NCBI GenBank assembly: GCA_030267565.1
Contig: BRXU01000008.1
Span: 1,240,001-1,304,000 of the forward strand
Direction: 5' to 3'
Origin: Pleodorina starrii
Taxonomy: Eukaryota; Chlorophyta; Chlorophyceae; Chlamydomonadales; Volvocaceae
DNA length: 64,000 bases
Part shown: in pieces, positions 10,441 through 51,491 of the stretch
Layout of the letters: the number at the start of each line of letters is the position of its first letter
Position numbering within the stretch: the first letter of the stretch is position 1
Program-made: the position numbers and the translations under genes
Notes under the pieces: generated by a model
Told to the model about the DNA's origin: nothing
Databases searched by the model: none
The model's input: the letters and a program-made list of their open reading frames with translations, nothing else

Positions 10441-13400
10441 ATGTTTCGTGCGGGACATCGGGGCACTGCTTTGCTGGTCCCCCACCAAAGCCCTAGCGTC
10501 ACCGACTTCGATGCCCAGCAAGAGCCCGAGGCAGAGGCGCGATGCCTCATCCTGGAGGCTTTACCGCAACATATCCTGCTGGAAGTGCTCCGCTGCCTAG
10601 ACTTCGACAGCCTCTGTTTCCTTGCCCAGACGTGTCGCGCGTTCCTGCGTCTATGTGGTGAGTAGCGGCACACAGGTCACGTCTTTACTCTCCGCTGATC
10701 CCCATTCGCCTTCTCCCAATCCTAAGCGGATCACCTCTGATCCCTCCTCCACCCCACGCTACGCTCTCCAATGGGTGTCAGGGACGCCTTCGCTGTGGCC
10801 CGGAAGACGCCTTGGTGAGAAACGCCTAGAAATGTAACGGAAACCATAACTCGAGAACGTGCCATCTAGCTGGCACTCCTCAGAACACTGGTGTTGGCTT
10901 TACCCCGAGATGCCTTCACCATGGCATGACACGTTCCGAGCGAATCATGACAGGCAGCTGGAAACCACATGCGCATAGCACGTGTGCGGCAGCACGTGTC
11001 GAAAGTAACCTGCATCCCTTAGGGCTACGCCCGACCGCACCCTCACCTGCACACCCTCCCCCCCCCTCCCTTAACCCGCCACCCGCATCTTCCACCCGCA
11101 GGCGGCCCGCTGGTTCGGGCTGTGCGCTACAGCCTTTCGAGCGTCCTCCACGTGCCGCCGCAGGTACGTCGCACACCAACAAGAGTTACGCGTGTGTGGG
11201 GTCGTGGCATGTGGGGCGGGGATCCAAAGTAGAGCGGTCCGAACAGGTCAGCGGAGATCCTGACAAACATATGGTGGGGCGGCTATTGCCATGTTTTCGT
11301 GTTGCTCAGTTGTGGACATCTTCGGCCGTGTAGCTCAGTGGATAGAGCGGAGCTTTCCTAAGGCTCAAGTCCAAGGTTCGACCCCTTGCTCGGTCGCAGC
11401 TTTTGGCGTCCTTGATTTGCAAGGGTGGTCAATGATGGCACTAGATGAATCAAATGTCGGAAAATGAAATGCCGGCTCATGAGATTATAGGGCTGCAGCT
11501 GAATTGGTATGGCATACCGCTGCGAAGCAGATTCAGTGTGGCTTTTGATGGACCTAAACTCGCGTAATGGATTGGGTGGCGATTGCCCAACCCTGTATCT
11601 CCAGGGATGTCCGGGTGAAGGGATGAGTTGGGATCAACCGTATGACACAGCACAGTGAGGTGCAGGTGGCTGGTGGTGCCCTGTGGCGTCACAACCTGTA
11701 GCGGCATAACAACCGTTGGAAGGGCCCAAAAGCGTACATACCCACACTGCAACGATCCCCTACTTACTCGCTGTGGGGGGGTCGTGGCATATGGGGCGGG
11801 GGTCCAAAGTAGAGCGGTCTGAACAGGTCAGCAGAGAGGCTGACAAACGAATGGTGGGGCGGCGAAAGTGCACCTTCATCGGCCGTGTAGCTCAGTGGAT
11901 AGAGCGGAGCTTTCCTAAGGCTCAGGTCCAAGGTTCGACCCCTTGCTCGGTCGCAAAACGCGCCACTCACATCGTGTCAGCCTGGATTCGAATATGAGGT
12001 TTCGCTGGAAGCCACACCGGTGGCACTACCGGTACATCGGAAAATAAGATGAGAGCTTCCGCCCCGGTGCTATAGTATGGCATGACACTGAGATGTGGTT
12101 GACGGTGTCGCTTTTGATGGACCTAACTCGCGTAATGGATTGGTGGCGATCGCCCAACCCTGTGTCTCCAGGAATGTTCGGCTGAACGGATGGGTCCAGA
12201 TTCAAGTGCGCTTTCATCTTTACCACCGCCCTTCGGATGGATGGATGGATGGTATGTATGGCTCCCCCCCCCCCCCCCAGGTGCTGAATGTGCGGCTGGA
12301 GGAGGGCCGCTCGTCCAAGTTCCCGCTGGGCGTTCCGCTGCACAACCTGCGCTTCGTGTTGGGGGCAGCCGATGTGGAGTCACTGGCGGAGAGGGCCAGC
12401 GGGCTGGTGCAGGTGGGGGGGTGGAGCGTGGAGGTGGCGGTGGGAGGGGTGAACGTGGCAGGGGTGGTAAGGGCAGTAGGCATGGTGGTTGGGTTGGTAG
12501 TGGTAGATGTGGGTAAGGGTGCTGGTGGCGGTAGGGGTGGCGTGCGCCCGTGCGCGTGTTTGTGTGCGTGTGCGTGTCATGGCGCTGCACTGGGCTCGCA
12601 GCCGCTGCTGATTCGACCCGACCGACCCCGCCCCTGCATGAGGCTGGATGGCGGGACGGCCAGACGGACGCTGCCCTCCCGCCCGTGTGTCTGTCCGTGT
12701 CTCCAGGACCTAATCGCGAGCGCCCCCCTGGCGGCCACGTACCGCCCCGCCTCCGCATCAGCGCTACTCATCACGCCGCCACCGTCTCCGAACGGCGCAG
12801 CGGCGGTGGCGGCGGTGGCGGCGGCTGAAGCAGCCTTGGCGCCTGCAGGCGCAACGGATGGCGCGGACCCTGGCGGGACCCGCAGCAGCGTCAGCGTCAG
12901 CGGCGGCGGCGGCGGCGGCCGGTTGCGTCCCTCCGCCACGCTGCTGATGTGTCGCGCGGACCGCGGCTTTGTGCGGCTGGGTCTGCGGCCTGGGGTGGCA
13001 GTCGCCCGCGTGCTGCTGGAAGCCGCGGCGTTCACCCGCCTGCCCGGTGGCACCAGGGACCAAGCCGCCGCCAGGCCGCCACAGCAACCGCGCAGCGGAG
13101 GTGGAGGTGTTGGAGGAGGTGGAGGCGGCGCGGGGCAGTGCTGTGCTGGGCCGGCGAGGGAGGAGCTGACGCACTGCGCGGGAGCCTGCCCGGGAGGAGC
13201 GGCCCCGCCCGCACTCCATGACCTGATGGAGCAGCTGCTGGGGTGGCCGTCCGCCGGCATGCAACTCGCCGATATCGACCGCTGCGGTCGCAGCAGCTGT
13301 GGTGGCTGCGGCAGCAGCGGCCACAGTGGCAGCGGCGGCGGTGGGGGCGGCGGTCGGAGCGACGGCAGCAGCTGCAACGGCGCCGGCGGGTGCGCGAAGG

Positions 13401-15856
13401 CGGAATCTGGAGCGGCGGCAGCAGGGGGGGCTCCGAATGCCGCGGTGGTGGCGGCAGCGGCGGCGGTGGGGGGAGCGGCAGCGCAGGTGGCGGCGACGGA
13501 GGCGGCTCATTTGCGGCTGCTGGAGCTGGCGGCGGCCGGAGTGCCGTACGCCCGTGAGGCATGGCTGGCGTTTGCGACGGGGTGCCGGGAGGTAGGGGTA
13601 GAGACGGGGGCGAGCTGGGCGGCGTGTTGCAGCTCGTCGGTGGAGCTCGCTGTGCTGATTGGGTGGCTCATGCGTGCTTCCTTCCATCCCTGGTTCGGTT
13701 GCATGCTGAAAGCTCATTCTGTGCGGCGGAAATTCGGCGGAAGCTCGTCTCCTTGCCGTACTGTGCGATTCACATGCATGGCCCCTCGACGTGGCTTTTC
13801 ATCCGTACGTCTCGTTCAGCCCCCCTCCCTGCAGAAGAGGGCTGCAAGTGGGTGCAGCTCCGGCTCCTACCTGCTTTCAGGTCACCTTTGCGGTCCGGCG
13901 CCGGTGCACGTTTTATTGTTTGGCCGCTGTCCTCACGTTTGGTGCGGCAGGTGGCGGCGGCACGGTTGGTGCACCTGGCGGCGTCATCAGCTTCACCGTC
14001 GCCGTCACCGTCACCGTCAGCGGGGGCGGCAGTGGCGGCGGCGGCTCCGTCGGGAGTCGGCTCGGGTGGGCGGGGGCCGTGCCCGGGGCCACCGCCGCAG
14101 CCTTTACTTGCCGTGGATGTGACCATGGATGCGGAGGCGGAGGCGAAAGCAAAGGCGGGTGTGGATGTGGAAGTGGTGGCGGCAGGCGCCGACGGTGGTG
14201 GCGGCAGCGCGGCCGAGGCAGGTCAGCTGGTGAGGGGATGTGTGTACCGGTATGTCAGTAAGTGTGCTGAGGGGAGGGAACAGGGAGGGGGGTGGGGGCC
14301 CGAGCCCCAATCCAGTCTTTTGCCTGTCAGCTCGCGCAGCGGGACGGAAGGGCTGCACTTGTTCACAGGCCGCGCATCCATGGCTTGGGCCGTTGGGCGG
14401 TGCAAGCGGAGGGCGTGACTGGGTTGCGTCCCTGGTTGCCGCCCTCCCACACGCAGAATCCAGCGACGGAGGCGAGGGCGGAGGTCAAGGCGAGGGCGAG
14501 GGCGGTATGCGACCGCCGGCCGCGGCGGCGGCGGCCGCTGCCAGACGCGGACACGGGCCCAACCTCCGGCAGCACCACCGCTACGGTCTCCTGGGACCCG
14601 CCGGCCCGCCGCCGTCACCGCCGCCGCCACCGCCCCTGAGCAGCCGCTTGCCCGCCTTCCCGTCTCCCCCATCGCCCTCCCTTCCGCCCCACAGCCCAGA
14701 CCCCGCGGCGCTGTACCGCTTGTGCGTGTGTGTACGGCTGCGGCTGCTGGCCCTAATGACGCTGGGTAGCCGCAGCATTGGCAGCAGCGGCAGCAACATC
14801 GGCGGTATTCCCGGGAGCGGCGGCGGTGCCGCAACGGCGGCGCAGTGGTCATGGAAAGGCGGCAGCGGCGGCGGAGCAGCAACGACAGCTGCAGCAGCAG
14901 GTGGTGCGTGCGGAGGGGGGAGTTTCTCGGGGGAGCTGGTTCATGCGCTGGAGGTGTCACGTGAGGTTTCGCGGGTGTTTGGGAAGCTGCTGGCCAGCGT
15001 GGCAGCCGCCAGGGAGGGCTTCATCAGGCAGGCGGCAGAAGCGGCGGCGGCGGCAGCGGCGGCATCCACAGGTGACAGCACGGCTGCGGCGTTGGCGCGA
15101 GGCCCGGCGTCGCCCTCGCAGCCGCGAGCGGCAGTGCAGACAGCGGCGGCGGTGGCGGCGCTGGATGTGGCGGCGGCGGCGGCCACTGGCGGCGACGCCA
15201 ACCTGTGTCTCACCACCAGCGAGGCGCTGCTGGAGCTGCGGGCGGAGGTAGCGGCGGCGGCGGCAGCGGCAGCGGTGGCAGGTGCGGTGAGTACGGCGGG
15301 CATGGCGGTGACGGGAGGTGCCGTGGCGACGTTGGAGCAAGCAGCCACGGGCGGCCCTGGCCGGACGGGTGTGGAGTCGTCCGTAGCCGCTGGGGGCCGT
15401 ACGGATGGACGCGCGGATGCTGTACGACAGTCGCGTGACGGCGCCGGAAACGGGAGCACAGCAGGTGGTTGTGCCGGCGGCAGCGGACTTGCCAGCGCGG
15501 CCGCTGGCGAGCTGGTACGGAAGCTGTGCGCGCTGCTCTCCGGCTGCCTCGCGCCGGCGGCTGCACGGCTGCTGACGACGCCGACGCGGCTCAGCCCGCT
15601 TGGCGTCGTACTGGCGGGAGTGGGTGACGGCGATAGCGACGGTGGCGACGGCGGCGGCGTGCTGGGTCCCGCGTCGGCGGCGGCGCGGATGGGTGCCAGC
15701 TTGGCGCGGGCAGCAGTGGCGGCGGCGGCGGGGGAGGGAGGCGGCAGCGGAGCAGCGTTGGATGCGGTTGAGGCGCGAGAGGCGCTGCGGGGCCTGCTGC
15801 TGTCGTACATGTTACGGCAGATGACGTGGGCGCTTTCCTGCCTGGGCGCACTCTAG
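10441..15856 (+). CDS. F-box protein with long Ala/Gly-rich C-terminal body
   Basis: Well-supported exons are 10441-10657, 11102-11163, 12281-12412 and 12707-13591, with consistent phases. Exon 1 carries an F-box at about residues 40-72 (LPQHILLEVLRCLDFDSLCF, then LAQTCRAFLRLC). F-boxes bind SKP1 in SCF ubiquitin ligases. Exon 3 reads LEEGRSSKFPLGVPLHNLRF. From 12770 on the protein is dominated by Ala and Gly runs with strong GC3. Coding continues after 13591: an Ala/Val-rich frame around 13840-14230, then a long frame ending at the stop at 15854-15856, but the exact junctions between 13591 and about 14450 are unresolved. No WD, LRR or Kelch substrate-binding repeat is visible, so the substrate is unknown. 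Intron 2 contains two tRNA-Arg genes. Confidence 0.7.
11324..11396 (+). tRNA. tRNA-Arg (anticodon CCT), copy 1
   Basis: A 73-nt cloverleaf: D arm GCTC/GAGC, anticodon stem GAGCT/GGCTC around loop TTCCTAA (anticodon CCT, decoding AGG), variable loop AAGTC, T arm CAAGG/CCTTG with loop TTCGACC, discriminator G. Box A (TAGCTCAGTGG) and box B (GGTTCGACC) are intact. The acceptor stem has a G-T pair at 2:71 and a T-T mismatch at 6:67. A TTTT run at 11401-11404 can serve as a Pol III terminator. No tRNA intron. Confidence 0.9.
11881..11953 (+). tRNA. tRNA-Arg (anticodon CCT), copy 2
   Basis: Identical to copy 1 except for one base in the variable loop (AGGTC instead of AAGTC), including the same T-T mismatch at 6:67 of the acceptor stem. 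No T4 run occurs in the next ~150 bases, so termination would have to use a weaker or distant signal. It sits in the second unit of the tandem duplication, inside the F-box gene intron. Confidence 0.85.
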
Positions 15857-18775
15857 TACCTACCTACCTCAGAACCTCACCCACCGACTTACCGTGAGTG
15901 GATCCGCAGGCTCCGGGGTGAGGACAGAGCCTCCAAAGGGTTGCTTTCTCGCGAGATTCCGATGAGACGGACGCAGTAAATGGATCGCAGGGATAGATTG
16001 CAAGGAGGTGCGTGCACCGGCGGGTGTTCGCCGCGGGGGCCGGTGGCTCCACGCACCCCGCTGGCTCGGAAATGATGCCGATGTGCGTGGACTGTGGTGG
16101 TGCTCTATCTCCGGCCGGTGTACGGCACCCAGGTTAGTAACATGGTGATGTATGCGCTGCAGCGTTGTTGTTGTTGTGGTTGTTACAGTGGGCTCCATCC
16201 ATCCAGGCTAGGGAGATAGAGGGTAGAGCCAACGGACCGGCTGACCGCAAAGGCCGCCTCGTTTCACACGCAGCCCCGGCGCCCTGCGTGCGTGCAGCCA
16301 ATGCATCAGCTCCATCCAGGTCTGTCGCCAGACTTGACCACAACTATTTCCGTAATCCCCGATGACACACGGGACGAACAGGACGCACGGATGCGCGGAC
16401 TAACTGCTGCCGAGCGCTTGCTTGGATGGCTAGCTTGCGTTGCTGGCTTGTTATTTCGGCTCGGGTTTTATTAACTGTCAAGTTTCGTTGGTTGCTTAGG
16501 GTTATATGGTTCGCTGGGAGCCTGTGCGTGTCTCTGATTCGACAGATCTGCTGACCGCACGTGTAGGTAGACGTACGTATGTACAACGCAGGCCATAAGT
16601 GAGTCTGATGAGGTTCAAGTGCGCAAGTGATTACTAAGCAATCTGCCGCCCGGAGATGTGAAAACTGGATGACGATTCGCATGTATACTTGCCGATTATT
16701 TTTGGAAAAAATGCGCAAGCCTCGTCCATCTCTCCAGGGTGGGGCTCCTCCTACCCGCCGGAAGACAAATCGAGTCTTACTGTAACGCGGCGGTAACAAT
16801 ACCGTATAGATGCCGTACACATGGCTAGCATAAAACCTGAGAAAGGCGTCACACGTACAGCATCTCGAGTAGCCTTTGCTCCGCCCAAGCATTACACTGA
16901 TATCGAGACCACGCAGTACTGTCGTGCAGCCTCTCAGATAGAGGTCGGCAGGAGGTATCGAAGCGGGTCGAGCGAGCAAGCGATCGGAGCATCGATGTAC
17001 GTAACAATCCGCCTGAGCGGATGTATGGATGGACGAAAGCGGCGTTGCCGCCCTTATATCCACGCCTGCCCCCATTCATCATGAACGCACTGACCAGGAA
17101 GCACTGCGCCACACACACATAAACACATAAACACATTACTTACAGGTAGGTGGCCCACGCGGTCCCAACAGGCAACATACGCCAATGAAACGCCATAACC
17201 GGAGCCAAGCAAGCCATCGATAATAACACCGATGCCACTCGAAATAATGAAGAGGGTCAAAATGCACACATTGGAAGCTTCCGGGCCTCCCCTGCATGCC
17301 TACCTTGCCGTACGTCCTAGGTCACGGGTCATAAGAGAGAATTAACGCCGAGCGATCGAACGAATTAATAAGCGAAACCCTGTCGCGCGGCCCGGCATAC
17401 GTACGTACCTCAGTAATTGTTTCATTTATCGATAGATCGCGATGAAATCCCCGCCCCATTTGTTCACGCAAGCAATTGTTGGATGGGAGGCGCAACATAC
17501 ATACATACGACACCCACGTACGTACGTACGTACGACGGAGACCAGCATGGAACCTTGAGGCATCAATAATCACAGACACACAGACAATCCCCCGTGCGTG
17601 CAAGGAAATTTGCATGCCTCGTTCGCTCGCTCAATCCCTCCGTCAATCCAATTCACTTTATTTCTTATTGAACGACGGAACTGTTCTATGAACGAACATG
17701 CATCACACGCCGCAATATGTTTCCGGGTTTGACAGTCGCGCTAATAATTCTTGGATTATTGTCGCACCACGTGAAACGATCGAGCAAAGCAACCGGTAGA
17801 GCGAGGAAGGCGCGGAACTGCCTTGCTTACGTTAGTTCCATTTGCGGACGCAACTGCGTGCTGTACGTACGCATGCGCCTGCCTGCCATGGCACGTACGC
17901 AGGCAAAGCCGCCGCGAACACTAGATATTCATTGCAACTGTATGCACGCATGTTTATTTATACAATTATCTGCGATATGTATGTGTATTGGGATTGGGGC
18001 GCCGCGCAGACGACGCTCCGCCCGCTGTCGTCCGCCGCTTCCCGGTAGCACGCAGCAGATTGATGATAGAGCGACAGCGGCCGGCCTGCTGCCCCAAGCC
18101 CAGCAACACAAGCAAGCAGCCAATAGCCGCTCGTAGAAAGCCTCCGAAACCACAACCTCAACCCACCCGTTTACGTACCTATGCGCAACAACGAAGCCCC
18201 CAAATCTTCCCACGCATGAAACCAAGCAAGAGCGAGCCGCCCGTAATAGTAGCTAGCAGCAGGCACCCAAAAGCACCCCCCGCCGCACATACAAACACCC
18301 AAGCAACGTAACCATTAGCCGCCCGCAACGAATTAAGACCTCGCTCGTATGACCCACACTTCCAAGATAGAGCCTCCCTCCCGTGAAAATCAAATAAGTC
18401 CTCATCGCGCAATTCACGCACGCACGCATGCAAATGCCTCCTTTAGGAGTTGAATGAATGAGCTGAGCCATACATCGATCTACCTAACTAGCTAGCTAGC
18501 TAGAGTAGCTAGGAGGTCCGTCGCGGTGTTCATCCAGTACGGCATGTAGGTATCGCCGATCGATGCCTGACCAGACTGATAGCTAGATAGGTAATAAATC
18601 TATCTATCTCCGGCGTGACGATAAAACGCTGACGATGGGTTCGCTCGCGTCGCTCACACGGCCTGCAGCAGGCAGTAAGGCAATCATTAATCGTTCAGTG
18701 ACCCACGGGTCGGGTCGGTGGCTGGGTCGCCCGCCGATGATCGATAGCTAGCTAGATGGTGCAGCGCCGCGGTGG
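15857..18775. other. Intergenic region with unassigned exon-like segments
   Basis: Lies between the 3' ends of the F-box gene and the TmcB-like gene, which converge here. A TGTAAC followed by CAA-type repeats is seen on the minus strand at about 16165-16190. Two minus-strand frames look membrane-like: 17054-17269 (contains FIISSGIGVIIDGLL and ends at a good GTAAGT donor) and 18179-18433 (contains GYVAWVFVCAAGGAFGCLLL). They are not connected into a gene with confidence. Otherwise tacgtacg, gctagcta and tatctatc simple repeats. Confidence 0.35.
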
Positions 18776-47586
<28,811 letters not shown>

Positions 47587-48965
47587 GGACGGAAGGCCTC
47601 ACTCGGTCGATACGGGTCGATCGGCGCCAGCAACGTACGATGAAAGAAAGGGTATTTTGTTGCTGCATGTGCCCAGGCGGGACATTTAATGAAATGTGTC
47701 AGCAATTCGAAAAGCGGGGCACGCGACGGATGGATGGGCAACTAGCCTAGCAGGCCCAGCTGAATTCGACCAGAAAACCTTTGTTTCCCAGTTGCCCCAG
47801 TCGTCCAGCTTACTTGAGTCCTTCTGCGGAAGCGGGCGTGCTCCCCCAGGAAGATACGCTGGCGCCGCTCATTCATTCAGGTTGGCCGGGGCGCGCAGGA
47901 AAGCGTGGTGCTCGCGTATGTCCGCGCGGCGCGGTCCGAGGCTGTGCAGCTCCCGAAACGTCCGGTACTTTCGCTCAGACAGTCATTATTCCAACCACTA
48001 GGATAGGGCGCTTGCATATTTCTGCTTTCATTTCAAAGAGAACGGAAAGCAGGCTCCTCGAAGTTTGAGCGAGGCGTGTCTTCGGTCCACGGCAAGAGAC
48101 GCGACCGCCGGTAACCTTGCGTAATTTTATTAATGCTAGAATCACAGGAAATAAATTATACTATACTATAATTGCATTATCGGATCATGTTCCGTAAGAT
48201 GAGGATGTTTGCGTGGAGATTAAGCCCGAGGGGGGGTCGGTTACAATTCGTAACCAGGCAGGTGTACCGAAACTTGGTTGCCGTAAATACAGTACAAAAA
48301 ATAATAAACATTTGCCATAAATCAAACTCAAATATGCCCCATTCATTCCCTAGCCCATGCATGCTCATTATCTATCTCCTCTAGCTATCTATCCCATCCG
48401 TCAGGCAGGAGGCCGAGCGAACATACAGGGAGAGCGCCTGCGTATTGTTTTTGCAAAGCATTGTCCAGAAACTCGTAAATTACACGCATTATATAATTTC
48501 GCGATTTACAACTATACTGCGTATGTACGAATTCTTATTTGCCAAACCCCGCGAATCGCCTCAAGGCTCGTAAACTGAAGTCTTTCTTCAGTGCCATCAT
48601 CACGTATGTCTTAAAGCAGGGCTACTGAAGAGTTAGAACTTTTATTACGAAAGGCTATGCTCTATAGCTAGGGTCTGGGGTACGTAATGAAGCACTCAGT
48701 GACAAAGGTGTCAGTTCCAGCAGTTTAGTGTGGGGCAAACACTTTGCCCAATCAAGTGATTAAATCGGAATCGATCGATAAACGGATATTGGGGATCATT
48801 TCCGCGCTCATGCTGCAGGTCATGTCCTTCTCGCCCATGCTCTCAATGACGACGCATAAACTTGTGTACCCGTATGCTAGTGCAACGAAGTCGAACTAGG
48901 TAGCCATACGTATACGTTTCCGTCCTACCTAACCCAGGTTGGTTCCGGGCGTGTCCACTTGCGTT
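47587..48965. other. Upstream region of the TmcB-like gene
   Basis: No recognisable exon. AT-rich stretches near 48120-48340 (for example attatactatactataa) contrast with the GC-rich coding DNA. This should contain the promoter of the minus-strand TmcB-like gene, but no element can be assigned. Confidence 0.35.
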
Positions 48966-49768
48966 CACTAAAAGACAGAAGTTCGGGCTCAAACTGCACA
49001 CCGTTCCACACCCCCAGGCACTTGACCTGCCTTAACTCCTTTTCTCTATCGAATTTTTTAAATCTGCAAAGCGTGCGTGGCTCCTAGGCTCAATGCGCAT
49101 CCGTCGTACTGGTCTAACCAACATAAGGCCACAGGGGTGTGCGAGCAAAGCGCCGTACGTGGCCTGAAGCGCAGCCGCAGCTCTTGGCTCTGAGCAGGGC
49201 GTTTAGTCCAAGAGACGCTGTTCACGTAGGAGTCCTTTTCTTGCGACGGCGCCCATTGTACATGATTTTCCCCACATAGCAGCTACTTTTGGTATGCGCG
49301 GGAGGCGCTTAGAGCTTTCGGACGCGAAAGGGCTTGCGTTGGCATTTACCCTTAGGCTCAGCATGGGGTAGGGGTGGCCGTGGGTGTGGACGGACTCCCA
49401 TGACCGCCATTTACGTTCCATTAGTGAATTGCACGCCCGCTTCGCCACGATTCTACCGTATTGTGTGTTCATAAGACGAGGTTGTGGGGCGCTGGGCTAT
49501 TGGAATGAATTGGCGACTGGAGATGACCCTTTTCCGGTAGGGGTACGATCGGTGGTCCTGGCGGACGGCTCGGTCACGTTTGTACTCAAACCCTGGCTAA
49601 AATTGAACCCGCATTCATTACAATTTGTTTTATAGTACACACCTTACCTAGTAAGGATTATTACGGAAAAAGTCCGGCGACAAACGGTGCAGGCCTGGGT
49701 CCGGCAGCGGCCATTAAGTGGGCACAGGGCCCTCTAAACGTTCGGGCCCGAACTTCTGTCTTTTAGTG
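48966..49768. mobile_element. CACTA-type non-autonomous DNA transposon
   Basis: The ends are perfect 23-bp inverted repeats starting CACTAAAAGACAGAAGTTCG and continuing GGC (48966-48988 and 49746-49768). A 3-bp direct repeat GTT flanks the element (48963-48965 and 49769-49771). CACTA termini with a 3-bp duplication are diagnostic of the CACTA (EnSpm/CMC) superfamily. The 803-bp body has only short frames (89 codons minus 49203-49472; 83 codons plus 49384-49635) with no transposase similarity, so it is a deletion derivative or MITE that depends on an autonomous relative elsewhere. The unmutated ends suggest recent insertion. Confidence 0.88.
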
Positions 49769-49771
49769 GTT

Positions 49772-51491
49772 ATATACTTGCCACTATGCCACAGCGAGTG
49801 ATGTGCGCCTATCTAGGGCGCTTTGCTTTGGTTCTCTGCACCATCATCTCCGAACCGCCCCTCTTTGCATCGCTCCACGCCGCGCCGCGCGGTGCCAACC
49901 GAGCGCATCTGAAGCTAGCGGAATGCCTGCCCATACCATATCCCAGCGAGAATAGGAATAGGGGCGTGCCACCGCTGCTGTACTTGTAGCGAGCATGCGC
50001 CAGAGAACATGTGATATACCGGACGATGCACGCACGTGATTTCGTATATTAAACAGCGGGTCACTTCATTCGGGGCCCTTGTCCTCCAGCAGCTCCCTGT
50101 ACTGCAAGCCAGCTACCGGAAAGCCGAACGTACGATACGGGTACGTACATACTGTGCGGAAGACGCAGCGATGGGGATTTAGGGAAAATAGGTGCACGGA
50201 AGGTGCTGCTGTGGCAGGCCCTGGAAAAGGAATATGTAGTAATGAATGCATATCCGTCGTTGCAAAAGGGGCGGGTGTTATGGCCCTTTAGAACGGGCGT
50301 CGGTACGCGGGTTGAGATATTTCCGCGGTCACGATGACGCCGCGGAACCATGGCGGGCGGGGCATGCATCACGCTCCTGCGGGCCCCTCTCCCTCCCGCA
50401 TGTTGCATCCCTCGCGGAGCTGCGTGCGACTTTGCTAGCCCGCTACATCTTTGGACGATTCCACTATTGTCCTTTCCATTCTCACCAGGGACCGACCGGT
50501 CGGGATTTCCCAGCGCGGGTGAGGGCGAGTCGGAGTTTCCGCGCATGCAAAGCATCAGGACCACGGCCTCGCACAAAATTTGTAGTTTCATTGCTATTGT
50601 GTGACAGGTCATTCGGGAACTGTTGACGGTTAAAGGTGCTTGGTTGTTTTTTGGGTGGTCGCAGTGGTGATATTGCATATTTCTCTCGGAACTGTCCCCG
50701 GAACTGTTCCCAAGGTACCTATATATGTTGGGGCACGTGCGGGCAACTGGTACTGCGAATCATGGCCTGCTATTTTGCTGGGGAATTGCATGACATGGGG
50801 TTGAAGTACCGTTCACCTGGTGGACCGGAGTGGTGAATGAACTCCGCCCGTGGCATGGGACTTGTCATCAGAACTGCCGGATCGTTACAAGCATGTATGT
50901 AGTGACCACCGCGTAAGACGGTCACGTATATATATGGTAGTCGTCGCAGTTTTCCCGCATGACCCGCATGATGCGGTGCGGGTCGATCTTGAAGCCGCAT
51001 GCCGGTCGGGACCATCGGATGTGGGCACACAAGCACCACATGATGTGGGCAGTATTGGTACTCCCAAACAGCCAGACATCACAACATTGCCACACAATCT
51101 GCCCCAACCTGCTACTAGAAGCTCAAGGTTTCGCTATGGGTTTGTGAAACTTGAATATACATAAGGGTCACAGGTTGCGCGCAGGGGGTGGATATGATCG
51201 CGGTCGGTCACGAAGTCGGATAATGGTAGCTAAGAAATGGTCACGAAGCGAACCCTCAGCGGAACAAAATGTCCACAAAAGCAAAAATACACGCGGTCCT
51301 GCGTTGCACGTATGGAAGGGAAGGGAAGCGCACGGACACCTGCGAGGGAGGTTGTTGTACCGGTAGTAACCCTCTTCCGTGCACCAGCAATTCTACGTCT
51401 ATCCACGGCGCTGTACATACCATGCACCTAATTACTTAAGTCACTGCATACGTCGAGTCACTACTACGCGTACACCAAATGACAAAAGTCA
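49772..51491. other. Intergenic region, no supported gene
   Basis: Between the CACTA element and the 3' end of the mannanase gene. Several frames of 60-205 codons on both strands (for example 50061-50678 minus) lack domains and look like chance frames. No RNA gene or repeat of note. Confidence 0.35.

Larger units (their letters stand above)
11185..12200 (+). repeat. ~575-bp tandem duplication carrying tRNA-Arg genes
   Basis: Two direct copies, about 11185-11626 and 11763-12200, offset by 557-578 bp (575 bp over most of their length). Shared landmarks include gtcgtggcat, ccaaagtagagcggt, the tRNA gene, tcggaaaat and the 3' block cttttgatggacctaa through tctccagg. The flanks have diverged by substitutions and small indels, while the tRNA genes differ at one base. 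The whole duplication lies in intron 2 of the F-box gene. Confidence 0.9.

Noticed and set aside
12577..13717. Minus-strand frames of 266 and 317 codons opposite the F-box gene
   Set aside because: GC3-rich shadows of the plus-strand Ala/Gly-coding exon; Arg/Pro/Ser-rich with no domain.
14941..15810. Minus-strand 289-codon Ala/Ser/Pro-rich frame
   Set aside because: Shadow of the final Ala-rich F-box gene exon; no start context or splice support.
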